DNA of 39,908 bases from Bacillota bacterium (GTDB taxonomy: Bacteria > Bacillota > Clostridia > Christensenellales > UMGS416), in NCBI GenBank assembly GCA_023428265.1, contig JAEYYW010000007.1, forward strand, positions 1 to 39,908, in the 5' to 3' direction. This document shows positions 23,121-30,110 of this stretch, one piece after another. Each line of letters starts with the position of its first letter. Positions within the stretch are counted from its first letter, which is position 1. The notes under the pieces are model-generated. The model did not search any database. It had not been told where the DNA came from and was given only the letters and a program-made list of their open reading frames with translations. The translations under genes and the position numbers were made by a program.

Positions 23121-24509
23121 TCAGTTTCCCACCACGTTGATCCTGCCGTTGATCATGCCCATCCAGCAGGAATAAGGGATCGTGCCCTCCTCCGAGGGTG
23201 TGAACTCGATTACGTTGTCTCCCGCTTTAAGATCCACCTGCAGGTTGTATGCGGGGATCACAAGCGACCGGTTGCAGCCGTTCAGGTCTTTGGCATCCGC
23301 TTGCAGGTGCCAGCGCACCGGGGTGCCGGCCTGCACGGTGATCTGCGGATAACGCCCGCCGGTCAGTTTGGAGGTGATTTCCTGCACGCCCCCCGCCAAA
23401 ACGGGGCCGGGGCTTGCAGATGCAGACACAGCTGCCCGGGGGCTCTCACCACCGGCTGGCAGCGTCACGCCGGAGAGGCTCAGGCCCCGGCTCACCATCA
23501 CCACGCCCAGGGCCAGCACCAGCGCGGCGCTCACCTTCATCATGCGGGCAGAGAATTTGCCGCTGAGCACCGTGCTCAACGCCCCCAAAGCAAACATCAG
23601 CGGCACCGTGCCCAGGCTGAACACCAGCATCGACAGCGCTCCGGCCGCAAAGCTGCCCGTGCCCAGGGCATACAGCTGCATTGCCTGCAGCGGACCGCAG
23701 GGCATCAGGCCGTTGAGCAGACCCACCACAAACGGCCCCTTACCGCGCCTGGCTTCATTGGCCCTGGCCTGTAAAAACCGTGGCATGCGGGGCACGAGGC
23801 GGTTGATCCAAGGGAAAACACCCATCATGCTCAAAGCCATCACGACCATGAAAAAGCCGGCCAACACCGCCACAGCGCCCCTGGCCCATCCGGAAAGGCT
23901 GATTACAGAGCCCACGGCTCCCACAACACCGCCAACCACCGTGTAGGAAATCACCCTGCCGCCGTTATACAGCACGCTGGGCCAAACCGTTTGAACGGCG
24001 CCGCCTGCCTTGCCCGCTCCGGCTGCACCGGAGGGTGAGAGGCACTGCGACAGATTGATGCCGCCGCACATCGCAACACAGTGAATGCTGGTGAGCAGAC
24101 CCACCACAAACAGCATGCCATAACCCATGGAGGCATCCACCTCGGGGATGAATTGGAAGCCCACCGTATTGTCCAGGATGAAATAGAGCGCCAGCAGAAG
24201 CACGCCGACGCCAATCGGCCAGGTTGCGGGCAGCGGCTTTTTGTCTGCCTTTCCCGGACGGCCCTGCATGTCCTGCCTGCGCGGCGCCTTCTTCTCTTCC
24301 AGCGTGTAGCCGGCCTTTTGCAGCGCCTGCGCCATCACCAGCACCCCGGCCACACCGGGGTTGTATTTCACCGTGACAGAATTTGTGGCAAAGCTCGCTT
24401 TAGCCGAAGCGACGCCGTCCAGCCTGGTAAGGATCCTCTCCACCTTCGCCTCGCAGCCGGTGCAGGTCATCCCTTTCACAGTGTATTGAACCAGAACAGT
24501 TTGACTCAT
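23121..24509 (-). CDS. HMA - TauE/SafE (DsbD-like) - cupredoxin fusion membrane protein
   Basis: Three parts are seen in this 462-residue protein. Residues 1-72 are a heavy-metal-associated domain with MTCTGC (Cys16, Cys19). Residues about 98-342 hold 6-7 membrane helices of the SafE/DsbD_2 type, including SIHCVAMCGGINLSQC (141-156) and GLMPCGPLQAMQLYALGTG (267-285). Residues about 372-462 form an extracytoplasmic cupredoxin-like beta domain with Cys412, Cys448 and Met450 in IPYSCWMGMINGRI. The order suggests copper movement or reduction across the membrane from the cytoplasmic HMA to the outer cupredoxin, but the direction is not known for such fusions. GGGAG precedes ATG 24509. It is convergent with the HxlR gene, with only 10 nt between stops, and has its own promoter overlapped by an inverted repeat. 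Confidence 0.85.
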   Translation of the reverse strand: MSQTVLVQYTVKGMTCTGCEAKVERILTRLDGVASAKASFATNSVTVKYNPGVAGVLVMAQALQKAGYTLEEKKAPRRQDMQGRPGKADKKPLPATWPIGVGVLLLALYFILDNTVGFQFIPEVDASMGYGMLFVVGLLTSIHCVAMCGGINLSQCLSPSGAAGAGKAGGAVQTVWPSVLYNGGRVISYTVVGGVVGAVGSVISLSGWARGAVAVLAGFFMVVMALSMMGVFPWINRLVPRMPRFLQARANEARRGKGPFVVGLLNGLMPCGPLQAMQLYALGTGSFAAGALSMLVFSLGTVPLMFALGALSTVLSGKFSARMMKVSAALVLALGVVMVSRGLSLSGVTLPAGGESPRAAVSASASPGPVLAGGVQEITSKLTGGRYPQITVQAGTPVRWHLQADAKDLNGCNRSLVIPAYNLQVDLKAGDNVIEFTPSEEGTIPYSCWMGMINGRINVVGN

Positions 24510-24535
24510 TTTTCACTCCCTAAATGAAGCAGCCA

Positions 24536-24562
24536 ATAATACTTATTATATCAAAGTATTAT
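24536..24562 (-). promoter_or_regulatory. Promoter of the SafE-fusion gene embedded in an inverted repeat
   Basis: ATAATACTT (24536-24544) and AAGTATTAT (24554-24562) form a perfect 9-bp inverted repeat around the minus-strand -10 TATAAT (24550-24545). The -35 is poor. A repressor binding this repeat would block the -10. The AGTAT half-element also occurs at 24569-24573 and in the copA operator. Confidence 0.5.
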
Positions 24563-24581
24563 GAACAGAGTATGACCAAAA

Positions 24582-24607
24582 CAGGAGCTGCCAATCGGCA
24601 GCTCCTG
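24582..24607 (-). terminator. Terminator of the met cluster
   Basis: A perfect 11-bp stem (CAGGAGCTGCC, 24582-24592, with 24597-24607) and AATC loop is followed on the minus strand by TTTTGG. It lies 9 nt after the metY stop. Confidence 0.8.
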
Positions 24608-24615
24608 TGCAAACA

Positions 24616-25905
24616 TTACTTGGCGGCCTTTTCCAGCGCCTGGTCCAGATCCCAGATCAGGTCATCCACATCCTCAATGCCGATGGATAGGCGGATCTGG
24701 CCGGGCGTGACGCCGGCGACGCGCTGGTCGGCTTCGGAAAGCTGCGAATGGGTGGTGGTGGCCGGGTGGATCACCAGCGACTTGGCGTCGCCCACATTGG
24801 CCAGGTTGGAGAAGATCGTGAGCGCGTCAATGAACTTCACGCCCTCGATCACGCCACCCTTCAGCTCAAAGGTGAAGATGGCGCCTGGGCCCTTGGGCAG
24901 ATATTTCCTGGCCAGGTCGTAATACTTGTTGCCCTTGAGGCCGGGATAATTCACCGAAGCCACCTTGGGGTGGGCGCTCAGGAATTCGGCCACCTTCTGC
25001 GCGTTGTAAACATGCTTGGCCACGCGTAGCGACAGCGTCTCCAACCCCTGGATGAATTGGAACGCGTTGAACGGGGAAAGGGCAGCACCGGTGTCGCGGA
25101 GCAGTGTGACGCGGGCGCGGGTGATATATGCCGCGGCTCCCAGCGCCTCGGCAAACACCAGGCCATGATAGCTGGGATCGGGCTTGGTGTAGTTGGGGAA
25201 CTTGCCGCCGGCCCAGTCAAACTTGCCCGCGTCCACGATGGCGCCGCCGATGCTGGTGCCATGGCCGCCGATAAACTTGGTGGTGGAGTGCACCACGATG
25301 TCGGCGCCGAACTCAATGGGGCGGATCAGATAGGGCGTGCCGAACGTGTTGTCAATGATCAGCGGGATGCCGTTTTCATGGGCGACGGCAGCCACTTTCT
25401 CAATGTCGGTGATGTTGATGCCGGGGTTGCCGATCGTTTCGATGTAGAGCGCCTTGGTGTTTTCATCGATGGCGCGGCGGAAATTCTCCGGGTCGTCGGG
25501 ATCCACAAACTTGGTCGTGATGCCGTAATGGGGCAGCGTGAAGGCAAACAGGTTATAGGTGCCGCCATAGAGCGTGCCGGCGGCAACAATGTTGTCTCCG
25601 GCGTCGGCCAGGTTGAGGATGGAATAGGTGACCGCCGCCGAGCCGGAGCCCACGGCCAGCGCCGCAATGCCGCCCTCCAGAGCCGCCAGGCGCTGCTCCA
25701 GCACATCGGTGGTGGGGTTCATGATGCGGGTGTAGATGTTGCCGGGCTCCTTGAGCGCAAAGAGATCCGCGGCATGCTGGGCGCTCTTGAAATTGTAGCT
25801 GGTGGTCTGATAGATCGGCACCGCCCGGGAGCCGGTGGTGGGGTCGGGCTGCTGCCCGGCGTGCAGTTGCAATGTGTCAAAACCCAGTTTCCGTTCGCTC
25901 ATCAT
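24616..25905 (-). CDS. metY: O-acetylhomoserine sulfhydrylase (aminocarboxypropyltransferase)
   Basis: The 429-residue PLP enzyme belongs to the Cys/Met metabolism family; its length and features fit MetY, which makes homocysteine from O-acetylhomoserine and sulfide. PLP lysine 210 lies in VVHSTTKFIGGHGT; the phosphate-binding region is VGSGSAAVTYS (85-95) and IIDNTFGTPYLIRP carries the Asp for the pyridine nitrogen. The start is ATG 25905, with ATG 25902 immediately after it; GGAG is upstream of both. MetA in the same cluster is predicted to make the O-acetyl substrate, so the pair forms the direct-sulfhydrylation route. The gene is the last of the cluster, with its own promoter region containing a direct repeat. 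Confidence 0.94.
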   Translation of the reverse strand: MMSERKLGFDTLQLHAGQQPDPTTGSRAVPIYQTTSYNFKSAQHAADLFALKEPGNIYTRIMNPTTDVLEQRLAALEGGIAALAVGSGSAAVTYSILNLADAGDNIVAAGTLYGGTYNLFAFTLPHYGITTKFVDPDDPENFRRAIDENTKALYIETIGNPGINITDIEKVAAVAHENGIPLIIDNTFGTPYLIRPIEFGADIVVHSTTKFIGGHGTSIGGAIVDAGKFDWAGGKFPNYTKPDPSYHGLVFAEALGAAAYITRARVTLLRDTGAALSPFNAFQFIQGLETLSLRVAKHVYNAQKVAEFLSAHPKVASVNYPGLKGNKYYDLARKYLPKGPGAIFTFELKGGVIEGVKFIDALTIFSNLANVGDAKSLVIHPATTTHSQLSEADQRVAGVTPGQIRLSIGIEDVDDLIWDLDQALEKAAK

Positions 25906-25925
25906 TCATTCTCCTCATTTTCAAT

Positions 25926-25954
25926 ATTATAAAATCAATCTGGTTTCTAGGTTT
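25926..25954 (-). promoter_or_regulatory. Putative regulated promoter of metY
   Basis: A minus-strand TATAAT (25931-25926) is present, but no -35 consensus. In its place, at 25942-25954, lies a direct repeat GGTTT-CTA-GGTTT (plus-strand reading). Given the two Rrf2 regulator genes immediately upstream, this may be a regulator site. Confidence 0.4.
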
Positions 25955-25974
25955 TTCTCCTGCGAAAAAAGAGC

Positions 25975-26421
25975 TCACCGCACACGATCCGATTCTTGCG
26001 CGTTGCCGCGCATTCGGCAATACTCCCGCACCAGTTCCTCCAGCGTGATCTCATCCACAAGGCCGGATACTTTCGAATCCACAAGATCCCACAGGGAGCC
26101 CCGGATTACCTGCTTGATTGCGTCGCCGCCGGCAAATGCAGGGCTGTCTTCCACAATACTGAGATCGCCCTCCAGCGCCCGCAGCACGTCGCCCGCGCAG
26201 ATCCGGCCCGGCTCATGGGCAAGCAGATAGCCGCCCTGGGCACCCTTCACGCTCCGCACAAACCCTGCCCGCCGAAGCGTGGCGAAGGCCTGCTCCAGAT
26301 AGCTTTCGGAGATCCGCTGCCGGCCGGCAATGTCGCACAATGCCACCGGCGCGTCATCGTTTTGGGCGGCCAGGTCAACCAGCGCCCTAAGGCCGTATCG
26401 GCTGTTGGTGGTGAGTTTCAT
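25975..26421 (-). CDS. Rrf2-family regulator without iron-sulfur cysteines (CymR-like)
   Basis: The 148-residue protein has the Rrf2 winged HTH: MKLTTNSRYGLRALVDLAAQ at the start, ISESYLEQAFATLRRAGFV as recognition helix and SVKGAQGGYLLAHEP as wing. The region where IscR/NsrR hold three cysteines has none (DLSIVEDSPAFAGGDAIKQ); the three cysteines present are scattered. This matches CymR-type members, which respond to cysteine status through a partner protein rather than a cluster (family knowledge). AGGAGG precedes ATG 26421. It lies between another Rrf2 gene (13-nt gap) and metY, so control of metY or of the whole sulfur cluster is likely. Confidence 0.9.
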   Translation of the reverse strand: MKLTTNSRYGLRALVDLAAQNDDAPVALCDIAGRQRISESYLEQAFATLRRAGFVRSVKGAQGGYLLAHEPGRICAGDVLRALEGDLSIVEDSPAFAGGDAIKQVIRGSLWDLVDSKVSGLVDEITLEELVREYCRMRGNAQESDRVR

Positions 26422-26434
26422 GGCCGCCCTCCTT

Positions 26435-26857
26435 TCATCCCATCTCTTTGCAAGCGTTCACCAGGTCCAGCAGCGTCACGCTGTCGATTGCCCCGCCAAT
26501 CTCTTCGGCCACGCGCACCCAGAGCCACCGGGTGGGGCAGCTTTCCACCATCGGGCAGCCGGCGCCATCCTCGCAACTCACGCACTTGACCGGGCTCACC
26601 GGCCCCTCCAGCGCCCGGATCACCGACCCGGCGGTGGCAGCGGCAGGATCGCAGGCCAGCAGGTAACCACCCCGGGCACCGCGGACGCTTTTCACAATGC
26701 CGGCCTTTCGGAGCGACGCAAAAATCTGCTCCAGATAAGGCTCCGAAACGCCGCGCCGCCTGGCGATCACAGGGATCGGCTGGGGGTTGCCGCCGCCGTG
26801 GATCAGCAAATCCAGCAGCGCCTCCAGCGCAAACTGGCTTTTGGTGGAAAGCTTCAT
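26435..26857 (-). CDS. Rrf2-family regulator with iron-sulfur type cysteines (IscR-like)
   Basis: The 140-residue Rrf2 protein shows the same HTH layout (MKLSTKSQFALEALLDLL, VSEPYLEQIFASLRKAGIV, SVRGARGGYLLACDP). Unlike its neighbour it has a cysteine cluster, Cys92, 95, 101 and 107 in KCVSCEDGAGCPMVESCP. The Cys101-x5-Cys107 spacing and overall place equal those of the [2Fe-2S] site in IscR. It therefore probably senses iron-sulfur or redox status. The start codon overlaps the stop of the TcdA-like gene (ATGA), so it is translated with it. The two Rrf2 genes share limited identity and seem an old duplication. Confidence 0.9.
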   Translation of the reverse strand: MKLSTKSQFALEALLDLLIHGGGNPQPIPVIARRRGVSEPYLEQIFASLRKAGIVKSVRGARGGYLLACDPAAATAGSVIRALEGPVSPVKCVSCEDGAGCPMVESCPTRWLWVRVAEEIGGAIDSVTLLDLVNACKEMG

Positions 26858-27666
26858 GGGCAGCCCCCGCTTTCCTCTTCCTCCGGGGCAGGCGCCGCAG
26901 GATCCGGCGCGTGGTATCCGATCAGGTCTTTCACCACTTCACCGGCAATGATGAGCCCGGCCACCGACGGCACGAAAGACACGCTGCCGGGGACGCTGCG
27001 GCGGGTGGCACAGGTGCGCTCCGCGCCTTTGGGGCACACGCAGTTGCCCGCGCAGCTGGTCTCCTCTGTGACTTGGGGCTGCAGGGGCACCTCTTTGGAA
27101 TAGACCACCTTCAAGGACTCCACACCCCGCTTGCGCAGCGTCTTGCGCATCACCTTGGCCAGCGGGCAGACCGACGTTTCATAGAGGTCGGCCACCTCAA
27201 ACCGCGTGGGGTCCAGCTTGTTGCCGGCGCCCATTGCACTGATCACCGGGATGCCGAGCGCCTTGGCGTGCACAATGATGTCAATCTTTGCCGTCACAGT
27301 GTCAATGGCGTCCACAATGTAATCATAATCCGGGCGGATGAGCTGGTCGGCGCTGCCCGGCAGGTAAAACGCACGGTGGATCTCCACCTCGGCCTTCGGG
27401 TTGATTTCAAGCACCCGGTCACGCATGGCCTCCACCTTGGGCTTGCCCACGGTTTTCCTTGTGGCGTGCAGCTGGCGATTGAGGTTGGTCAGGCAAACAA
27501 GATCGTCATCCACCAGCACAAGCTTGCCCACGCCGGCGCGCACAAGCCCCTCCACGCAATAGGAGCCCACACCGCCCACGCCAAACACAGCCACGCGGCT
27601 TGCCTTCAGCTTTTCCATGGCGGCCTTGCCCACCAGTATCTCTTGCCTGGAAAATTCGTTCAACAT
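26854..27666 (-). CDS. tcdA: ThiF/HesA/MoeB-type E1-like enzyme, TcdA-like
   Basis: From ATG 27666 (TGATG overlap with the metA stop) the protein has 270 residues. The adenylation domain is clear: VAVFGVGGVGSYCVEGLVRAGVG (about 25-47), LVLVDDDLVCLTNLNRQ (nucleotide-binding Asp and the NxNRQ arginine), DAIDTVTAKI, and the C-terminal RRSVPGSVSFVPSVAGL characteristic of the TcdA/YgdL group. TcdA converts the tRNA t6A37 modification to its cyclic form using ATP. The Cys-rich SCAGNCVCPKGAERTC insert near 225-240 is notable and could bind a metal. An E1-like sulfur-carrier activating role is an alternative because of the met/sulfur neighbours, but no sulfur-carrier protein is encoded here. Confidence 0.85.
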   Translation of the reverse strand: MLNEFSRQEILVGKAAMEKLKASRVAVFGVGGVGSYCVEGLVRAGVGKLVLVDDDLVCLTNLNRQLHATRKTVGKPKVEAMRDRVLEINPKAEVEIHRAFYLPGSADQLIRPDYDYIVDAIDTVTAKIDIIVHAKALGIPVISAMGAGNKLDPTRFEVADLYETSVCPLAKVMRKTLRKRGVESLKVVYSKEVPLQPQVTEETSCAGNCVCPKGAERTCATRRSVPGSVSFVPSVAGLIIAGEVVKDLIGYHAPDPAAPAPEEEESGGCP

Positions 27667-28583
27667 CAGCGGATCTCGTTCAGGTCGTAGGGCGTCTCCT
27701 GATAGACGTGGTAGTTGAGCCAGTTGGAATACAGCAGGTTGGCGTGTGCTCTCCACGTCACCTGCGGGGGGTTTTGCGGGTTATCCCCCTCAAAATAGCA
27801 TTTCGGCACCTTGATATCCATGCCCTTTGCGATGTCGCGGTCATACTCGGCCTTGAGCGTCAGCGGGTCATACTCCGAGTGGCCGGTCACATAGAAATGC
27901 CGTTTGTCTTTCGACTTCACGATATAGACGCCGGCTTCCTCCGACTCGGCCAGTATTTCCAGCGCCGGCACCTTCTCAATGTCTTCCCGGCGGACCTCTG
28001 TGTGGCGGGAGTGAGGCGCAAAAAACACGTCGTCAAAGCCCCGCAGCAGCATTGTGTTTTTGCGGCAGACCTTGTGGGCAAACACACCGAACTGCTTCTC
28101 CGGCAATGGGTGTTTCGGGATGCCGTAGTGGTAATAAAGCCCGGCCTGCGCCCCCCAGCAGATATGGAATGTGCTCCACACATGGGTGAGGCTCCACTTC
28201 ATGATGCGCGTGAGCTCCGGCCAGTAATCCACCTGTTCAAACTCCAGGTGTTCCACCGGCGCGCCTGTGATGATCAGGCCATCAAAAAACTCGTCCTGGA
28301 TCTCCTCAAAGGTCTTGTAGAAGGCCGTGAGGTGCTCCTCGGCAGTGTTTTTGGACTGATGGGAGGCCGGGTGGATCAGCTCCACGCTCACCTGCAGCGG
28401 CGAGTTGCCCAACAGCCGCAGCAGTTGTGTCTCCGTGGCGACTTTCGTGGGCATCAGGTTCAATATGGCGATGCGAAGGGGCCGGATATCCTGATGGACG
28501 GCCCGCTCCTCATTCATCACGAAAATGTTCTCATTGGCCAGCGTTTCCGCAGCCGGCAGGTGCAGGGGAATGTTGATTGGCAT
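27666..28583 (-). CDS. metA: Homoserine O-acetyltransferase (MetA type)
   Basis: The 305-residue enzyme is of the MetA/HTS fold: catalytic Cys142 in FHICWGAQAGLYYHYG, His235 and Glu237 in VTGHSEYDP, and Lys47 in NLMPTK. Residue 111 is Glu (GAPVEHLEF). In this family Glu111 favours acetyl-CoA and Gly111 succinyl-CoA (established from Bacillus-type enzymes), so acetylation is predicted, in agreement with MetY nearby. It makes O-acetylhomoserine, the first committed step of methionine synthesis. GGGGTG lies about 6 nt before ATG 28583. First gene of the minus-strand cluster, with a weak TATAGT -10 at 28610-28605. Confidence 0.95.
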   Translation of the reverse strand: MPINIPLHLPAAETLANENIFVMNEERAVHQDIRPLRIAILNLMPTKVATETQLLRLLGNSPLQVSVELIHPASHQSKNTAEEHLTAFYKTFEEIQDEFFDGLIITGAPVEHLEFEQVDYWPELTRIMKWSLTHVWSTFHICWGAQAGLYYHYGIPKHPLPEKQFGVFAHKVCRKNTMLLRGFDDVFFAPHSRHTEVRREDIEKVPALEILAESEEAGVYIVKSKDKRHFYVTGHSEYDPLTLKAEYDRDIAKGMDIKVPKCYFEGDNPQNPPQVTWRAHANLLYSNWLNYHVYQETPYDLNEIR

Positions 28584-28628
28584 GAAAGCACCCCATATTC
28601 AGATACTATAGAATTCCCATGGTTTTGC

Positions 28629-28657
28629 TTGACTTTCCATGCATTATACCATACTAT
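28629..28657 (+). promoter_or_regulatory. Predicted promoter of the P-loop/larE operon
   Basis: TTGACT (28629-28634) and TACTAT (28652-28657) are 17 nt apart. Transcription would begin near 28664, downstream of the ATG at 28639, which is one reason the later start codon is used for the P-loop gene. Confidence 0.5.
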
Positions 28658-28719
28658 GTGAAGAAATCAACCGGTATTCCATCCATTGGCCGATCCCGGA
28701 AACGACTGGAGTGACCTAT

Positions 28720-29214
28720 TTGCCCAACCGGCCCCGCATCGACATCATCACAGGCCCTCCGGGCTCCGGGAAAAGCACCTTTATCGCAAGGCTCATGGCA
28801 AGCAGACCGATGCAATCAGTTGCAATCTGGGATGGGGCGTCTCCCCTCCCCTCCGCCGCCGGAAGGCTGCTGCTGGAGCACAGCGGGCATGGTCTGCCCC
28901 TGGCCCACATGGGCTGCGCCGGCACCGTGGTGGCGGTGGTGGATGGAGCCGCGATGGCCCGCCCGGCTACCGCCGCAGAGCCGGAGACAGCCATCCGAAG
29001 CGCCGCACTGGTCTATCTGAACCGCACCGAACACATGGGCGCCGCGGCAAAAGCCGGGCTGCTGGCGACAGTCTGGGCGGCCAACCCCAAGGCCAGCGTG
29101 CTGATGGACCCCATCGACGGCCTGAACCTGTGGCTGCTGCTGGACGCAGCGGGCCAAAGCGGCGGCGCGCAGGGAAAACACACACAATCGCAACCGCAGC
29201 AGGAGGCAAAATGA
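28720..29214 (+). CDS. Small P-loop NTPase, possibly G3E/CobW-like, coupled to larE
   Basis: Beginning at TTG 28720 (GGAGTGA 5 nt upstream) the protein has 164 residues; GTG 28711 is an alternative start. Walker A is GPPGSGKST near residues 12-20. A later LVYLNRTEHMG resembles the NKxD guanine motif of G3E (CobW/HypB/UreG-like) GTPases with Arg and Glu replacing Lys and Asp. VVAVVDGA may be the Walker B-like strand. I do not recognise a precise family. The C-terminus overlaps larE by ATGA, so the products are made together. G3E proteins serve metal-cofactor insertion, and LarE makes a nickel-pincer cofactor; a chaperone role is a reasonable but untested guess. Confidence 0.7.
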   Translation: MPNRPRIDIITGPPGSGKSTFIARLMASRPMQSVAIWDGASPLPSAAGRLLLEHSGHGLPLAHMGCAGTVVAVVDGAAMARPATAAEPETAIRSAALVYLNRTEHMGAAAKAGLLATVWAANPKASVLMDPIDGLNLWLLLDAAGQSGGAQGKHTQSQPQQEAK

Positions 29215-30026
29215 ACCGAAACGAAAAGCTGGCTCTTCTGAAAAACAACATCAAGGCCATGGGCTCGCTGGCCGTGGCCTTTTCCGGCGGTGTGGACTCC
29301 ACGTTTCTGCTGAAGGTGGCCCACGATCTGCTGGGTGACCGGGCGCTGGCGATCACGGCGACCTCGTCCACCTATCCGGAGCGGGAGCTGAAGGAAGCCA
29401 TTGCCTTTGCAAAGTCCATCGGCGCGCAGCACATCGTGATCCGCTCGGAGGAGCTGGACATCGCAGGCTTTGCCGAAAACCCCACCAACCGGTGCTACCA
29501 CTGCAAAAAGGAGCTTTTCACCAAGGTGGTGGAGCTGGCCGGGCAGCATGGCATCGCGCATGTGGCCGACGGCTCCAACGCCGACGACACCCATGATTTC
29601 CGGCCGGGCATGCAGGCCATGCGGGAGCTGGGGGCCGTGAGCCCATTGATGGACGCGGAGCTCACCAAGGACGAGATCCGCATCATTTCCAGGGAAATGG
29701 GCCTGCCCACCTGGGACAAGCCCTCCTTTGCGTGCCTTTCCTCCAGAGTGCCCTACGGAGAGGCGATCACGGCGGAAAAGCTTTCGATGATCGACCGGGC
29801 GGAGGAATACCTGCTGGGCCTTGGGTTCCGGCAGGTGCGGGTGCGCCACCACGGCGGCATCGCCCGCATCGAGGTGGGCGCCGGCGAGCGGGAAAAGCTC
29901 TTCAGCAGCGACACGATGGATGCCATTGACAAAGCCCTGAAAGAGATTGGCTATGCCTATGTGACGCTGGACCTGAAGGGGTACCGCACCGGCAGCATGA
30001 ACGAAGTGCTGGCAGATAAAACCTGA
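29211..30026 (+). CDS. larE: LarE-type ATP-dependent sulfur transferase
   Basis: The 271-residue protein has a PP-loop, SGGVDST at 25-31, and the LarE pattern NRCYHCKKELF at 93-103, DGSNADDTHDFRPGM at 120-134 and PSFACLSSRVPYGE at 171-184. LarE adenylates a biscarboxylated pyridinium mononucleotide and donates sulfur, in nickel-pincer cofactor synthesis for lactate racemase and related enzymes. In Lactobacillus-type LarE one cysteine, equivalent to Cys175 here, is sacrificed. This protein has Cys95, Cys98 and Cys175, the three-cysteine set of LarE proteins that bind a [4Fe-4S] cluster (Thermotoga type). larA, larB and larC are not in the window. Strong ribosome-binding site AGGAGG before ATG 29211. 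Confidence 0.92.
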   Translation: MNRNEKLALLKNNIKAMGSLAVAFSGGVDSTFLLKVAHDLLGDRALAITATSSTYPERELKEAIAFAKSIGAQHIVIRSEELDIAGFAENPTNRCYHCKKELFTKVVELAGQHGIAHVADGSNADDTHDFRPGMQAMRELGAVSPLMDAELTKDEIRIISREMGLPTWDKPSFACLSSRVPYGEAITAEKLSMIDRAEEYLLGLGFRQVRVRHHGGIARIEVGAGEREKLFSSDTMDAIDKALKEIGYAYVTLDLKGYRTGSMNEVLADKT

Positions 30027-30054
30027 CCAATGGCGGCTCAACAGTTCGAAACAA

Positions 30055-30085
30055 AAACCCACGGGCCAATGTGGCCCGTGGGTTT
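30055..30085. terminator. Bidirectional terminator between larE and the sugar operon
   Basis: A perfect 13-bp stem (AAACCCACGGGCC, 30055-30067, with 30073-30085) and 5-nt loop is followed by GTTTT on the plus strand and by TTGTTTC on the minus strand. It separates the convergent larE and 2-hydroxy-3-oxopropionate reductase genes. Confidence 0.9.
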
Positions 30086-30110
30086 GTTTTCTGCCTGCGC
30101 AGGGTGCTTG

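Noticed and set aside
28584..28638. SAM or other riboswitch before metA
   Set aside because: Only about 55 nt separates the start codon from the next unit, too short, and no conserved stems were found.
28639..28719. ATG start for the P-loop protein
   Set aside because: The predicted promoter -10 lies at 28652-28657, after this ATG, and the extra residues show no family features.
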